Numbered from the stretch's first letter, positions 6,489-13,748 are shown. The stretch: 14,778 nt of DNA from Pseudomonadota bacterium (GCA_003242525.1 QGUU01000015.1:1-14778), one strand, 5' to 3'. The notes: generated by a model from the sequence alone, not told the origin. Program-made: numbers and translations.

Positions 6489-8018
6489 ATGTCTTTGCAA
6501 CGCGCGATCCTAGCGGACAAGAACATTGTGGACCGCCGCAAGCGGCACCGCAACAGTGACGTTGCGAAGGCCGTCCAGAAAACCCGCGAGCGTCTTTCGC
6601 AACAATCCGGCAATCCCGAATTCGACCGCGAACTCCTGAAGCTGCATGCCCGCGCCATGATTGGCGGGGCGACCGCCATCCCGTTACTGGTAGTGACGAT
6701 CTCGGCAGCCGGCATGCTGGTCGGGATGGGCGGCGAAGTGGTAATCTGGGCCGTAATGGCAGTTGCGTGCTACTCGTTGCTCGCCCTGATAGCCCGCAGG
6801 GTGGACCGTGCTCCGGTCGCAGATATCAAGCCAGCAGCAGTCCGGCGCGAGTTCCTGGCTGCGCATTGCGTCAGTGGCCTTGGCTGGGCCTATTTCGCGT
6901 GGCTTGGCTGCGGCTCCTGCGGGGTGGACCAGTTCCAGGTCATCAAGGCCGTGATCCTGCTCCTGGCCATGGCCGCAACGGCGATCATGGCTTCCTCGCT
7001 CCGCGGCGCACTGCTTTCCACCTTTGCCGTGCCGGTTGGGGTCTATGCCTTTGCCGGGGCGCGGATGTCGGCGCCGGTGGAGGCCATGATGCTCGGCCTG
7101 CTTGTGGTCGCATTGCTCTTTTTTTCCTATGTAGCGGGTCACCTCAACCGTTCGTCACTCATGCTGCTTTCCTTTCGCAGCGAAAAGGATGCACTTATCG
7201 CCGAGCTGGAGACAGCCAAGGCAATGTCGGACGAGGCCAGGCGCCATGCCGAAGATGCCAATCTCGCCAAGTCCCGCTTTCTTGCCTCAATGAGCCACGA
7301 GTTGAGAACGCCGCTCAACGCTATCCTCGGCTTTTCCGAGGTCATGGCGAAAGAGGTGCTGGGTCCGATGGGCAACGCAAACTACCGCAACTATGCGAGC
7401 GACATCCACGAGTCGGGTCAGCACCTGCTGAACCTGATCAACGAGATACTGGACCTGTCCCGGATCGAGGCGGGCCGCTACCAACCCCACGAAGAGCCGG
7501 TTTCCCTTCTCACCATCGTGGAGGACTGCTGCCACATGATGGAACTAAAGGCGCGCAACAAGGATATCCGCATAGTCCAGGATTTCGAGCCTTCCCTGCC
7601 GCGCCTGTTCGCAGACGAACGCGCCGTTCGACAGATCACCCTCAACCTGCTCTCCAACGCGATCAAGTTTACCCCAACAGGCGGAGAAGTGCGGGTGCGC
7701 GTGGGCTGGACCGCAGGTGGCGGGCAATACATCTCCGTCAAGGACAATGGACCCGGCATTCCTGCCGACGAGATCCCCGTCGTGCTCTCGGCCTTCGGCC
7801 AGGGCGCCATTGCCATCAAGAGCGCCGAACAGGGCACGGGCCTCGGCCTGCCTATCGTTCAGGGCCTGGTAGCCATGCATGGCGGCGACTTCGAGCTGAA
7901 TTCGAAGCTGCGCGAAGGCACCGAGGCAATCGCCATCTTCCCGCCGACCAGGGTGATGGAGGCCTTGCCGGCCTGGCCCACGAGAGCGGTGGCAGGCGCA
8001 CGCCTGAAATCGGCATGA
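6489..8018 (+). CDS. Membrane sensor histidine kinase, DivJ/PleC/PdhS-like DHp
   Basis: This is a 509-aa sensor kinase. After a charged, probably cytoplasmic N-terminus (1-55) there are about six hydrophobic segments (near 57-80, 83-103, 125-140, 150-170, 173-192 and 198-217). Next come a short coiled coil (228-262), HisKA with phospho-acceptor His270 in FLASMSHELRTPLN, the N box around NLLSNAIKF (386-394), G1 DNGPGIP (419-425) and G2 GTGLGLPIV (449-457). The region GFSEVM...LGPMGN...YASDIHESGQHLLNLIN resembles alphaproteobacterial DivJ/PleC/PdhS kinases that act on DivK or PleD. There is no PAS domain, receiver domain or adjacent response regulator, so it is an orphan kinase. The ribosome site at 6489 is weak. 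The cue may be membrane-linked. Confidence 0.92.
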   Translation: MSLQRAILADKNIVDRRKRHRNSDVAKAVQKTRERLSQQSGNPEFDRELLKLHARAMIGGATAIPLLVVTISAAGMLVGMGGEVVIWAVMAVACYSLLALIARRVDRAPVADIKPAAVRREFLAAHCVSGLGWAYFAWLGCGSCGVDQFQVIKAVILLLAMAATAIMASSLRGALLSTFAVPVGVYAFAGARMSAPVEAMMLGLLVVALLFFSYVAGHLNRSSLMLLSFRSEKDALIAELETAKAMSDEARRHAEDANLAKSRFLASMSHELRTPLNAILGFSEVMAKEVLGPMGNANYRNYASDIHESGQHLLNLINEILDLSRIEAGRYQPHEEPVSLLTIVEDCCHMMELKARNKDIRIVQDFEPSLPRLFADERAVRQITLNLLSNAIKFTPTGGEVRVRVGWTAGGGQYISVKDNGPGIPADEIPVVLSAFGQGAIAIKSAEQGTGLGLPIVQGLVAMHGGDFELNSKLREGTEAIAIFPPTRVMEALPAWPTRAVAGARLKSA

Positions 8019-8030
8019 GGCGAAGGCGGA

Positions 8031-9038
8031 TCACCTGGCCGGGAATGCCTCGGCCGTTCCTGCGGCGATCCGGGCAGCAGTCCTGACCATGCCGGCGGCA
8101 AGAGCCGCATTGGTTGCGAGCCCGTCGCGCATTTCAAGATCGAGCAGCGGCCTGAGGTTCAGCATCTCGGCCGCACGTGCTGCGCCAGTATCGACAGGTA
8201 TCGCAGCCAGCAGGCAATGATCGAGCGCGGTGGGACTGGCGGCTTTCAGCACGGCCGCTGCGGCAAGTGTCGCCGTGCCGTCCAGCAATACAGGCACTTT
8301 CTGCACGCGGGCGGCGACAATGGCGCCAGCGATAGCCGCCATTTCCCGCCCGCCGATATATTGCAATGCCTGCAGCGGGTCGCGCAGATGCGCGCCATGC
8401 GCCGCCAAAACAGCTTCGACGGCTGCGATTCTTCGCTTTCGCGTCGGGCCGTCCGGGCAATCGCGCTCGCCGCCGACCCAGTCTGCAGCCGCGCCGCCGA
8501 GAACCGCTGCGAACAGGGCTGCAGCCACAGTCGAGCCCCCGACCCCGACACCTGACAGGCACAACAGATCGGTGTTCCCGGCCGTCGCCTCCATGCCAAA
8601 GGCCATCGTCGCCATGCAGGCGCGTGCGTCAAAGGCCGCCTCACGTGTAATATCGCCAGTCGGCAGATGCAGGGCGAGATCGAAAACCTTCAAGCCCAGA
8701 TCGTTTGCAACGCAGGCCTGGCTGACGGCGGCGCCTCCGGCAGCGATGAGTTCGACCATTTCGGCAGTGGCCGAGACGGGATGCCGCGACACGCCATGGA
8801 CCGCGATGCCGTGGTTGCCCGCAAAGATTGCCACCAGCGGCCGCATCACCTGCGGCGGCGACCTGCCACTCCATCTCGAAAGCCAGGCTGCAATCTCCTC
8901 AATGCGCCCCATCCGCCCCTGCCGCTGCGCCGCCCGGAGGAAGGCTGCCAGCGTCTGCGCTCCCGCATCTGAATCAGGCGCTGGAAGCCGGGACAACAAA
9001 TCCCGCATGTCATCAAGGGGGGACGGATCGGCGGCCAT
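8031..9038 (-). CDS. CobT-like protein (NaMN:DMB phosphoribosyltransferase family) lacking catalytic glutamates
   Basis: This 335-aa protein has the full fold of nicotinate-nucleotide:5,6-dimethylbenzimidazole phosphoribosyltransferase (CobT, or CobU in Pseudomonas and Sinorhizobium naming), the enzyme making alpha-ribazole phosphate for cobalamin. Conserved blocks are IFAGNHG (71-77), IAAGGAAV (98-105), KVFDLAL (117-123), FGMEA (147-151), GGRE (229-232), ARVQKVPVLLDG (243-254) and LDHC (272-275). However, the family GEMGIGNTT block reads LSGVGVGGST (161-170), with Gly163 where Glu is expected. The MRLGEGTGA block reads MRDGLATNA (303-311), with Leu307 where the catalytic Glu (E317 in Salmonella CobT) belongs. 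The TKPPGSLG motif is also lost (AAQRQGRMG). The frame opens at 9191, but the ATG at 9038 has AAGGA eight bases upstream and matches the family. No cobS/cobV is adjacent. It may be a non-canonical paralogue. Confidence 0.85.
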   Translation of the reverse strand: MAADPSPLDDMRDLLSRLPAPDSDAGAQTLAAFLRAAQRQGRMGRIEEIAAWLSRWSGRSPPQVMRPLVAIFAGNHGIAVHGVSRHPVSATAEMVELIAAGGAAVSQACVANDLGLKVFDLALHLPTGDITREAAFDARACMATMAFGMEATAGNTDLLCLSGVGVGGSTVAAALFAAVLGGAAADWVGGERDCPDGPTRKRRIAAVEAVLAAHGAHLRDPLQALQYIGGREMAAIAGAIVAARVQKVPVLLDGTATLAAAAVLKAASPTALDHCLLAAIPVDTGAARAAEMLNLRPLLDLEMRDGLATNAALAAGMVRTAARIAAGTAEAFPAR

Positions 9039-9184
9039 AGAACGGTTCCTTTCAACCAACGGCATAGCCGCGCCGGCATGCGTATACAATCGATGGCGCA
9101 GGGCAGCCCTGAAATGGCGCAAGCTGCGGGGCTTGCAACGCCACTGCCATTGCACCATGTGGAGAAGGCACGCAAGGAACGGCC

Positions 9185-9421
9185 ATGACATCCATCGAAT
9201 CGCCCTGCATCCTGGTTTGCTCGATCGACATGAAGACCGGGTATTGCTTCGGCTGTGGCCGCACGCGCGACGAGATTTCGGGCTGGATGGACATGACGCC
9301 TGAGACGCGACGCGAAATCATGGCCCAGCTACCCGAGCGGCTGGCGACGGTAGAGCGCAAACCCCGGCGGGAAACCCGGCGCGCCCGCATGGCGCGTGAG
9401 CGCGGCGAAACGGTTGGGTGA
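9185..9421 (+). CDS. DUF1289 domain-containing small Cys-rich protein
   Basis: This is a 78-aa protein with the DUF1289 signature: SPCILVCSID near the start (Cys8 and Cys12) followed by YCFGCGRTRDEISGW (Cys21 and Cys24). It has a pair of CxnC motifs that looks like a small metal site and a basic tail (RKPRRETRRARMARER). No function is established for this family that I can rely on. The ATG is preceded by an AAGGA ribosome site. It is divergent from the CobT-like gene and just upstream of the retropepsin-like gene, whose longest possible frame overlaps it. This gives a likely two-gene unit. Confidence 0.88.
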   Translation: MTSIESPCILVCSIDMKTGYCFGCGRTRDEISGWMDMTPETRREIMAQLPERLATVERKPRRETRRARMARERGETVG

Positions 9422-9422
9422 C

Positions 9423-10127
9423 GTGGACAGGCTGCTGTGGCTCGTTCTTGGCATTATCGGCATCGCAGCAGTGCTGCTGATGTTCAACGACACCGCGGGA
9501 ACCACCTTCGGCATCGGCAATGACGATTTCGGCCAGTTGGTCTGGCTCGGCCTGTTGGCCCTAGTCATCGGTGCCGGCCTGCTTGGCGCTGGCCGCAGGC
9601 TCGGCGATCTGGCGAGAGGCCTGGGCGCCTGGGCGTTGATCGCGCTGGTGCTGGTTGCAGGCTACCAGTACCGATACGAGCTTCAGGACTTTGCCAGCCG
9701 GATCACGGCGGGGATCGTTCCAGGCAGCCCGTTGGCGCTCGGAGAAGATAGCGGCCGGGCGACCGTTACGCTGGACAAGGGCCGCAGCGGGCATTTCCAG
9801 GCGCGCATCCTCATAAATGGCCGTCCTGTCAACGCGGTGGTCGATACGGGCGCGACGAGCACCGTGCTCACGGCAGACGATGCCGTTAGCGTAGGGTTCA
9901 ACCCTGCCTCCCTCACCTATACGGTGCCGGTCGCCACCGCCAATGGCAGCGCCAGGGCTGCTGCCGTCCGCGCCGATGAAATTTCGATCGGCGGCATTGC
10001 GCGCCGCAACATGACCGTGCTCGTCGCGCCACCAGGCTCGCTGTGGCAGAGCCTGCTCGGAATGAATTTCATCGGCTCGCTTTCGGGCTTCGACGTCCGC
10101 GGCGACAGGATGATCCTGCGCGACTGA
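9423..10127 (+). CDS. Membrane-anchored retropepsin-like aspartic protease (clan AA, TIGR02281 type)
   Basis: This is a protein of about 234 aa with three hydrophobic segments in its first ~85 residues (LLWLVLGIIGIAAVLLMF first) and a C-terminal single-domain retroviral-type aspartic protease fold. The catalytic motif is NAVVDTGATSTVLT (Asp141 with this start). Further family features are FQARILINGRPV before the motif and LLGMNFIGSLSGFDV at the end. Such proteins act as homodimers, because each chain gives one catalytic Asp. The protease domain probably lies in the periplasm. The GTG at 9423 is chosen because it follows the DUF1289 stop by one base and gives a typical anchor start. A GTG at 9396 in the same frame would overlap the upstream gene. 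Neither has a strong ribosome site, which suggests translational coupling. The substrate is unknown. Confidence 0.87.
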   Translation: MDRLLWLVLGIIGIAAVLLMFNDTAGTTFGIGNDDFGQLVWLGLLALVIGAGLLGAGRRLGDLARGLGAWALIALVLVAGYQYRYELQDFASRITAGIVPGSPLALGEDSGRATVTLDKGRSGHFQARILINGRPVNAVVDTGATSTVLTADDAVSVGFNPASLTYTVPVATANGSARAAAVRADEISIGGIARRNMTVLVAPPGSLWQSLLGMNFIGSLSGFDVRGDRMILRD

Positions 10128-10157
10128 GAACCGATACGCTCTGGTGCTCGGCTGGCA

Positions 10158-11153
10158 TTACGCAGCTGCCTCAGCGGGCGCTGCAAGGTCGATGGCGGCA
10201 AATGCCTCCCTCAGCAATTGCGGGGTCGCGCCGGGTCGGGCCGCCTCCGTTGAAAGGAGTTGTCGCCAGCGGCGCGCACCCGGCAGGCCATGGAACAGCC
10301 CGACCATGTGGCGGGTAACATGCGAAAGCCGCCCGCCGGCGGCGATATGCCGTTCGGCATAGGCTTTCATGGTTTCGATCAGGCCGTCAAAGTCGAAAGC
10401 TCGGCCAGGCTCACCATAAAATGCTTCATCCACACGAGTCAGAATACCCGGCGTATGATAGGCAGCGCGGCCAAGCATCACGGCGTCGACATGCTTAAGA
10501 TGCGCGCTGGCCGCATCAAGGGTCTGAATGCCGCCATTGATGCCGATGAAGCGGCCGGCATGCTTTTGCTTCAAGCGGTAGACGCGATCATAGTCGAGAG
10601 GCGGAATCTCGCGGTTTTCCTTCGGGCTGAGCCCTTGCAGCCACGCTTTTCGGGCATGCACCCATAGCGCGTCCGCGCCGGCGGCAAGAACCGCATCCAC
10701 CAGCGTGTCGAGCGCGATTTCCGGGTCCTGATCGTCAACGCCGATGCGGCATTTGACAGTGACAGGCACGTTTACCGCAGCCTTCATGGCCGCGACGCAC
10801 TCGGCGACAAGCCGCGGCGTCAACATCAGACAGGCGCCGAAGGTGCCCGATTGCACGCGGTCCGACGGGCAGCCGACATTGAGATTGATCTCGCCATAGC
10901 CGAAATCAGCGCCAATACGCGCCGCTTCCGCGAGCTTGTCCGGAACCGATCCGCCCAGTTGCAATGCGACCGGGTGCTCGGACGGATCGAAGGCGAGCAG
11001 CCTTTGGCGGTCGCCATGGATTACCGCGTCGGCGACGACCATTTCGGTGTAGAGCAGCGCCCTGCGGGTCAACTGGCGATGGAGAAACCGACAGTGTCGG
11101 TCCGTCCAGTCCATCATGGGGGCAACGGCAATCTTATGTGCTTGATATTTCAT
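10158..11153 (-). CDS. dusA: tRNA-dihydrouridine synthase A
   Basis: This 331-aa FMN-dependent enzyme reduces uridines 20/20a in the tRNA D-loop using NADPH. The start MKYQAHKIAVAPMMDWTDRH is the DusA signature. LQLGGSVPDKLAEAARIG, GYGEINLNVGCPSDRVQSG (catalytic Cys95), VKCRIGVDDQD, WVHARKAWLQGLSPKENR and IGINGGI follow in the expected order. Length and motifs are normal for subfamily A, which is separated from DusB/DusC by the KAWLxGLSPKEN segment. The ATG has GAGAGG upstream on the minus strand. It converges with the retropepsin-like gene (30-bp gap, no clear terminator) and diverges from the cinA-like gene across a 223-bp spacer. Confidence 0.95.
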   Translation of the reverse strand: MKYQAHKIAVAPMMDWTDRHCRFLHRQLTRRALLYTEMVVADAVIHGDRQRLLAFDPSEHPVALQLGGSVPDKLAEAARIGADFGYGEINLNVGCPSDRVQSGTFGACLMLTPRLVAECVAAMKAAVNVPVTVKCRIGVDDQDPEIALDTLVDAVLAAGADALWVHARKAWLQGLSPKENREIPPLDYDRVYRLKQKHAGRFIGINGGIQTLDAASAHLKHVDAVMLGRAAYHTPGILTRVDEAFYGEPGRAFDFDGLIETMKAYAERHIAAGGRLSHVTRHMVGLFHGLPGARRWRQLLSTEAARPGATPQLLREAFAAIDLAAPAEAAA

Positions 11154-11274
11154 TGCCTCTCAACATTTCCACTTGGCCGCCGTCTCTCTCTCGCCGCAAC
11201 GTCGTGCTCCGGGCAGTTCCTCGGACGCCAGTTCCCGGGGCAGCGTCGAACGCTTTACCCCAATCGAAGCCTGC

Positions 11275-11354
11275 CGGCTATCGTCCTTCGGGGCGATACA
11301 GCCGTCACTGGATTCCGCCGTTGCTCCAGCTGAAGGCGGGCGCTATTGACGGCT
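11275..11354 (+). other. Structured region upstream of the cinA-like gene: UUCG-capped hairpin with a competing pairing
   Basis: In RNA of the + strand, 11275-11286 pairs with 11291-11304 (12 bp including one G-U, 2-nt bulge at 11298-11299), capped by a TTCG tetraloop closed by C-G, a very stable loop. Bases 11300-11306 can instead pair perfectly with 11348-11354 (7 bp), enclosing another stem (11315-11319 with 11335-11339). The two arrangements exclude each other. TTCCGCC occurs at 11313-11319, 11359-11365 and 11370-11376. The last two copies flank the GGAG ribosome site at 11366-11369 and could pair with GGCGG at 11335-11339. Transcription of this leader is not shown. Confidence 0.4.
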
Positions 11355-11376
11355 AGCATTCCGCCGGAGTTCCGCC

Positions 11377-12117
11377 ATGCCCGATATAGTGACCGCCGCC
11401 ATGCTCGTCATCGGCGACGAAATCCTCTCAGGCAGAACCAAGGACCGGAACATTGGCTATCTTGCGGACATGATGACGGCCATCGGCATCGACCTGAAGG
11501 AAGTTCGCATTGTGCCCGACGAGGAGGATGCCATCGTTTCTGCCCTTAACGAAATCCGCACGCGCTACACCTACGTCTTCACTACGGGAGGCATTGGCCC
11601 GACCCATGACGACATCACCGCCGATGCGGTGGCGAAGGCCTTCGGCGTGCCGTGCGAATACGACGCGAAAGCCTATGCCCTGCTGGAGGAAAGCTATGCC
11701 AGGCGCGGAATGGAGTTCACCGAGGCGCGAAAACGCATGGCGCGCATGCCGCGCGGCGCCGAACACATAGACAATCCGGTGTCGGTGGCGCCGGGATTTC
11801 GCATCGGCAATGTCCATGTCATGGCCGGAGTACCCTCCATCTTCCAGGCCATGCTCGACAATGTCGTGCCAACGCTGAAGACCGGCACGAGGATGCTTTC
11901 GGCCACGGTGCATTGCCCGGTCGGCGAAGGGACGATCGGCGGGCCGCTGGCCGAGATCCAGCATAGGCACCCCGACACCATCATCGGCTCTTACCCGAAA
12001 TATGGCGAAGGCAAATTCTGGACGGAGCTGGTCGTGCGCGCCCGTAACCCGCAGGCACTCGAGGCAGCTCGCGCCGAGGTCGAGGCCATGGTCGCGGGGC
12101 TGAACCCGACAGCCTGA
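11377..12117 (+). CDS. CinA-type molybdopterin-binding (MoCF) domain protein
   Basis: This 246-aa protein is the N-terminal CinA/MoCF domain alone. It has IGDEILSGRTKDRN (12-25), the substrate-pocket motif FTTGGIGPTHDD (68-79), and VMAGVPSIFQAMLD. In full-length CinA (about 410 aa) this domain is fused to a PncC nicotinamide-nucleotide amidohydrolase. That half is absent, as is common in Alphaproteobacteria, where PncC is encoded separately. The domain is related to MoaB/MogA and, in CinA, is linked to ADP-ribose or NAD-derived pyrophosphatase activity. Whether this stand-alone form binds molybdopterin or a nucleotide cannot be read from sequence. The ATG has GGAG 7 nt upstream. The upstream 223-bp spacer carries notable RNA structure. 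Confidence 0.9.
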   Translation: MPDIVTAAMLVIGDEILSGRTKDRNIGYLADMMTAIGIDLKEVRIVPDEEDAIVSALNEIRTRYTYVFTTGGIGPTHDDITADAVAKAFGVPCEYDAKAYALLEESYARRGMEFTEARKRMARMPRGAEHIDNPVSVAPGFRIGNVHVMAGVPSIFQAMLDNVVPTLKTGTRMLSATVHCPVGEGTIGGPLAEIQHRHPDTIIGSYPKYGEGKFWTELVVRARNPQALEAARAEVEAMVAGLNPTA

Positions 12118-12190
12118 ACGGAACCGACGTTTTCAAGGAATACGTTCTGGCAAACGGACGTGCTATGATGGCCGCCAGCGAGGGTTCGCC

Positions 12191-13024
12191 ATGCCGTTCA
12201 AGACCATAGTCGCCATTCTTCAGAACGAGCGGGCAGATGCGCGCGTGCTCGACTGCGCCATACCGCTGGCGCAGCGTTGGGACAGCCATCTGGTCGGCGT
12301 ACATGCGGAAGCACTGCCGGTGCCTTACACATCGGCCACCGGCTTTCCCGATACCGAGTTCCTGCAAGTTTCGGCGGAACTCAACAAGGAACGCGCTGAA
12401 AGGCTGCGCTCGCACTTCGAAAGCCGTGTGGGAAACACCGGACTGTCCCATGAGTGGCGCAGCCTGCAGACTTTTTCCGCTGACAGCGCGCTCTCGTCGC
12501 TCGCCAGCGTGCGCGCGGCAGACCTCATCATCGCTAGTCAAAATGAAGAGAATAGCGACTCCGATGCCGACATCGGGTCCCTGGTCTATGACGCCGGACG
12601 GCCGGTTCTCGTCGTGCCACATTCCGGACCGGTCGTTACGAACTTCAAGCGCATTGTCGTGGCATGGAACGGCAGCCGCGAAGCGGCGCGCGCGACCTTC
12701 GATGCACTGCCCTTCATCCTGGAAGCAGAGCACACCGAGATTCTCATAATTGATGCTCCCGAAGCAGAGGGAGATCGGGAAGCCGATGCCGGCACGGACA
12801 TTGCTGCGAGCCTGTCGCGCCACGGCGCCGAAGTTTCGGTATCGATGGCGAGTTCGAAAGGCGCGACCATTGAGGACGTGATCCAGCAACGGCTTACGGA
12901 TACAGCCGCCGATATGCTGGTACTCGGCGCCTATAGCCATTCCTGGCTGCGGCGGTTGATCTTCGGCGGCGTTACGAAGTCGGTGCTGCGGGCTGGCGCG
13001 GTGGCCGCATTCCTGTCGCGTTAG
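12191..13024 (+). CDS. Tandem universal stress protein (two UspA domains)
   Basis: This 277-aa cytosolic protein is built of two UspA folds. Domain 1 (about 1-145) begins FKTIVAILQNE and ends GRPVLVVPHSG. It has no clear ATP-binding signature; at that place it reads IIASQNEENSDSDADIG. Domain 2 (about 152-277) begins FKRIVVAWNGSREAARA and keeps the nucleotide-binding signature VLGAYSHSWLRRLIFGG followed by VTKSVL. Thus probably only the second half binds ATP, as in many tandem Usps. The ATG has a GAGGG ribosome site, and a TATGAT -10-like hexamer lies at 12164-12169 without a convincing -35. Family members respond to starvation, oxidative or low-oxygen stress. Nothing here tells which. Confidence 0.92.
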   Translation: MPFKTIVAILQNERADARVLDCAIPLAQRWDSHLVGVHAEALPVPYTSATGFPDTEFLQVSAELNKERAERLRSHFESRVGNTGLSHEWRSLQTFSADSALSSLASVRAADLIIASQNEENSDSDADIGSLVYDAGRPVLVVPHSGPVVTNFKRIVVAWNGSREAARATFDALPFILEAEHTEILIIDAPEAEGDREADAGTDIAASLSRHGAEVSVSMASSKGATIEDVIQQRLTDTAADMLVLGAYSHSWLRRLIFGGVTKSVLRAGAVAAFLSR

Positions 13025-13059
13025 CAGTCGTGGCCTTCCCTGCGGCCTGATCTGGCCTG

Positions 13060-13088
13060 TTGCTGGCTCAAGTCCGCTTTCCTATGTA
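13060..13088 (+). promoter_or_regulatory. Putative promoter of the FMN riboswitch-ribH2 unit
   Basis: TTGCTG (13060-13065) and TATGTA (13083-13088) are 17 nt apart. The predicted start near 13095 coincides with the first bases of the riboswitch, which supports the assignment. Confidence 0.5.
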
Positions 13089-13090
13089 GG

Positions 13091-13230
13091 CGCGGTTCTC
13101 AGGGCGGGGCGAAATTCCCCACCGGCGGTATGCGGCAATGGCCGCGAGCCCGCGAGCGCCTTCCGTGGAAGGGTCAGCAGACCAGGTGCGATGCCTGGGC
13201 CGACGGTTACAGTCCGGATGAAAGAGAACG
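13091..13230 (+). promoter_or_regulatory. FMN riboswitch (RFN element)
   Basis: The aptamer is recognised by its near-invariant blocks in order. CTCAGGGCGGGG then AAATTCCCCACCGGCGGT covers about 13098-13129, AGCCCGCGAGCG 13147-13158, GGTCAGCAGA 13172-13181, and GCCGACGGTTACAGTCCGGA plus TGAAAGAGAACG 13199-13230. The end segments can close the basal helix (GGCGCGGTTCTC with GAGAACG). It lies upstream of ribH2 on the same strand. FMN binding should lower expression of lumazine synthase. With no U-rich terminator in the 80 nt before the gene, control is more likely at translation than by termination; this last point is inference. Confidence 0.97.
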
Positions 13231-13310
13231 TGCTGTTCGGATCGGCAGCCGCCGCCGAACGGCTCGTGATCGCCTTGGGTGACGTGTCCGTTGCAGGAAA
13301 GGTGATTACG

Positions 13311-13748
13311 ATGACACACACCCGCTATGCCTTCATCAAAGCAGGCTGGCACGCCGAGATCGTCGACCGCGCGCTCGATGGTTTCCTCGAACTTATCCCG
13401 CGCGAGCAGGTCGATGTATTCGACGTTCCCGGCGCGTTCGAGATGCCGCTGCTTGCCCGCGATCTTGCCGCCTCGGGTCGCTACGGCGCCGTCGCGGCGG
13501 CTGCCTTCGTCGTGGATGGAGGCATCTACCGCCACGATTTCGTCGCGCAGGCGGTGGTGGATGGGCTGATGCGTGCCGGCATGGACACCGGCGTGCCGGT
13601 GCTTTCGGTGTCGCTGACGCCGCATCACTACCAGGACACTGAACATCATAAGCGGATATTCCGAGAGCACTTCGTTTTGAAGGGCCGCGAAGCGGCGCAG
13701 GCGGCGCTGATGATCGGCAGGACGAGGGCGATGCTCGCGGCGGCATGA
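13311..13748 (+). CDS. ribH2: 6,7-dimethyl-8-ribityllumazine synthase, RibH2 type
   Basis: This 145-aa enzyme condenses 5-amino-6-ribitylaminouracil with 3,4-dihydroxy-2-butanone 4-phosphate, the penultimate step of riboflavin synthesis. It resembles the decameric RibH2 of Brucella and Mesorhizobium: KAGWHAEIVD with Trp13, FDVPGAFEMP (37-46), FVVDGGIYRHDF (66-77) and SLTPHH (101-106). All substrate-binding blocks are intact. The reading frame is open upstream from 13191 through part of the riboswitch, but ATG 13311 is chosen. It follows AGGAAAGGTGA at correct spacing and gives the family N-terminus, about 10 residues shorter than usual. It is single, with no other rib genes nearby. Hyphomicrobiales often have a separate RibH1 in the rib operon, so this is probably the FMN-regulated second copy. 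Confidence 0.95.
   Translation: MTHTRYAFIKAGWHAEIVDRALDGFLELIPREQVDVFDVPGAFEMPLLARDLAASGRYGAVAAAAFVVDGGIYRHDFVAQAVVDGLMRAGMDTGVPVLSVSLTPHHYQDTEHHKRIFREHFVLKGREAAQAALMIGRTRAMLAAA

Noticed and set aside
6767..8086. A 439-codon plus-strand frame overlapping the histidine kinase
   Set aside because: It is an Arg/Gly/Pro-rich out-of-frame shadow. The kinase frame carries all H, N, G1 and G2 boxes.
9039..9184. Possible cobalamin riboswitch before the CobT-like gene
   Set aside because: A GCCACTG string (9140-9146) is on the wrong strand for that gene. No B12 box or other conserved aptamer blocks are found on either strand.
8230..9303. A 357-codon plus-strand open frame opposite the CobT-like gene
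   Set aside because: It shows no recognisable domain, has low-complexity Ala/Arg/Ser composition typical of antisense frames, and the opposite strand encodes a clear CobT fold.
13191..13310. N-terminal extension of RibH2 from the start of the longest open frame
   Set aside because: It would translate through the 3' part of the FMN riboswitch. ATG 13311 has a strong ribosome site and matches the RibH2 N-terminus.
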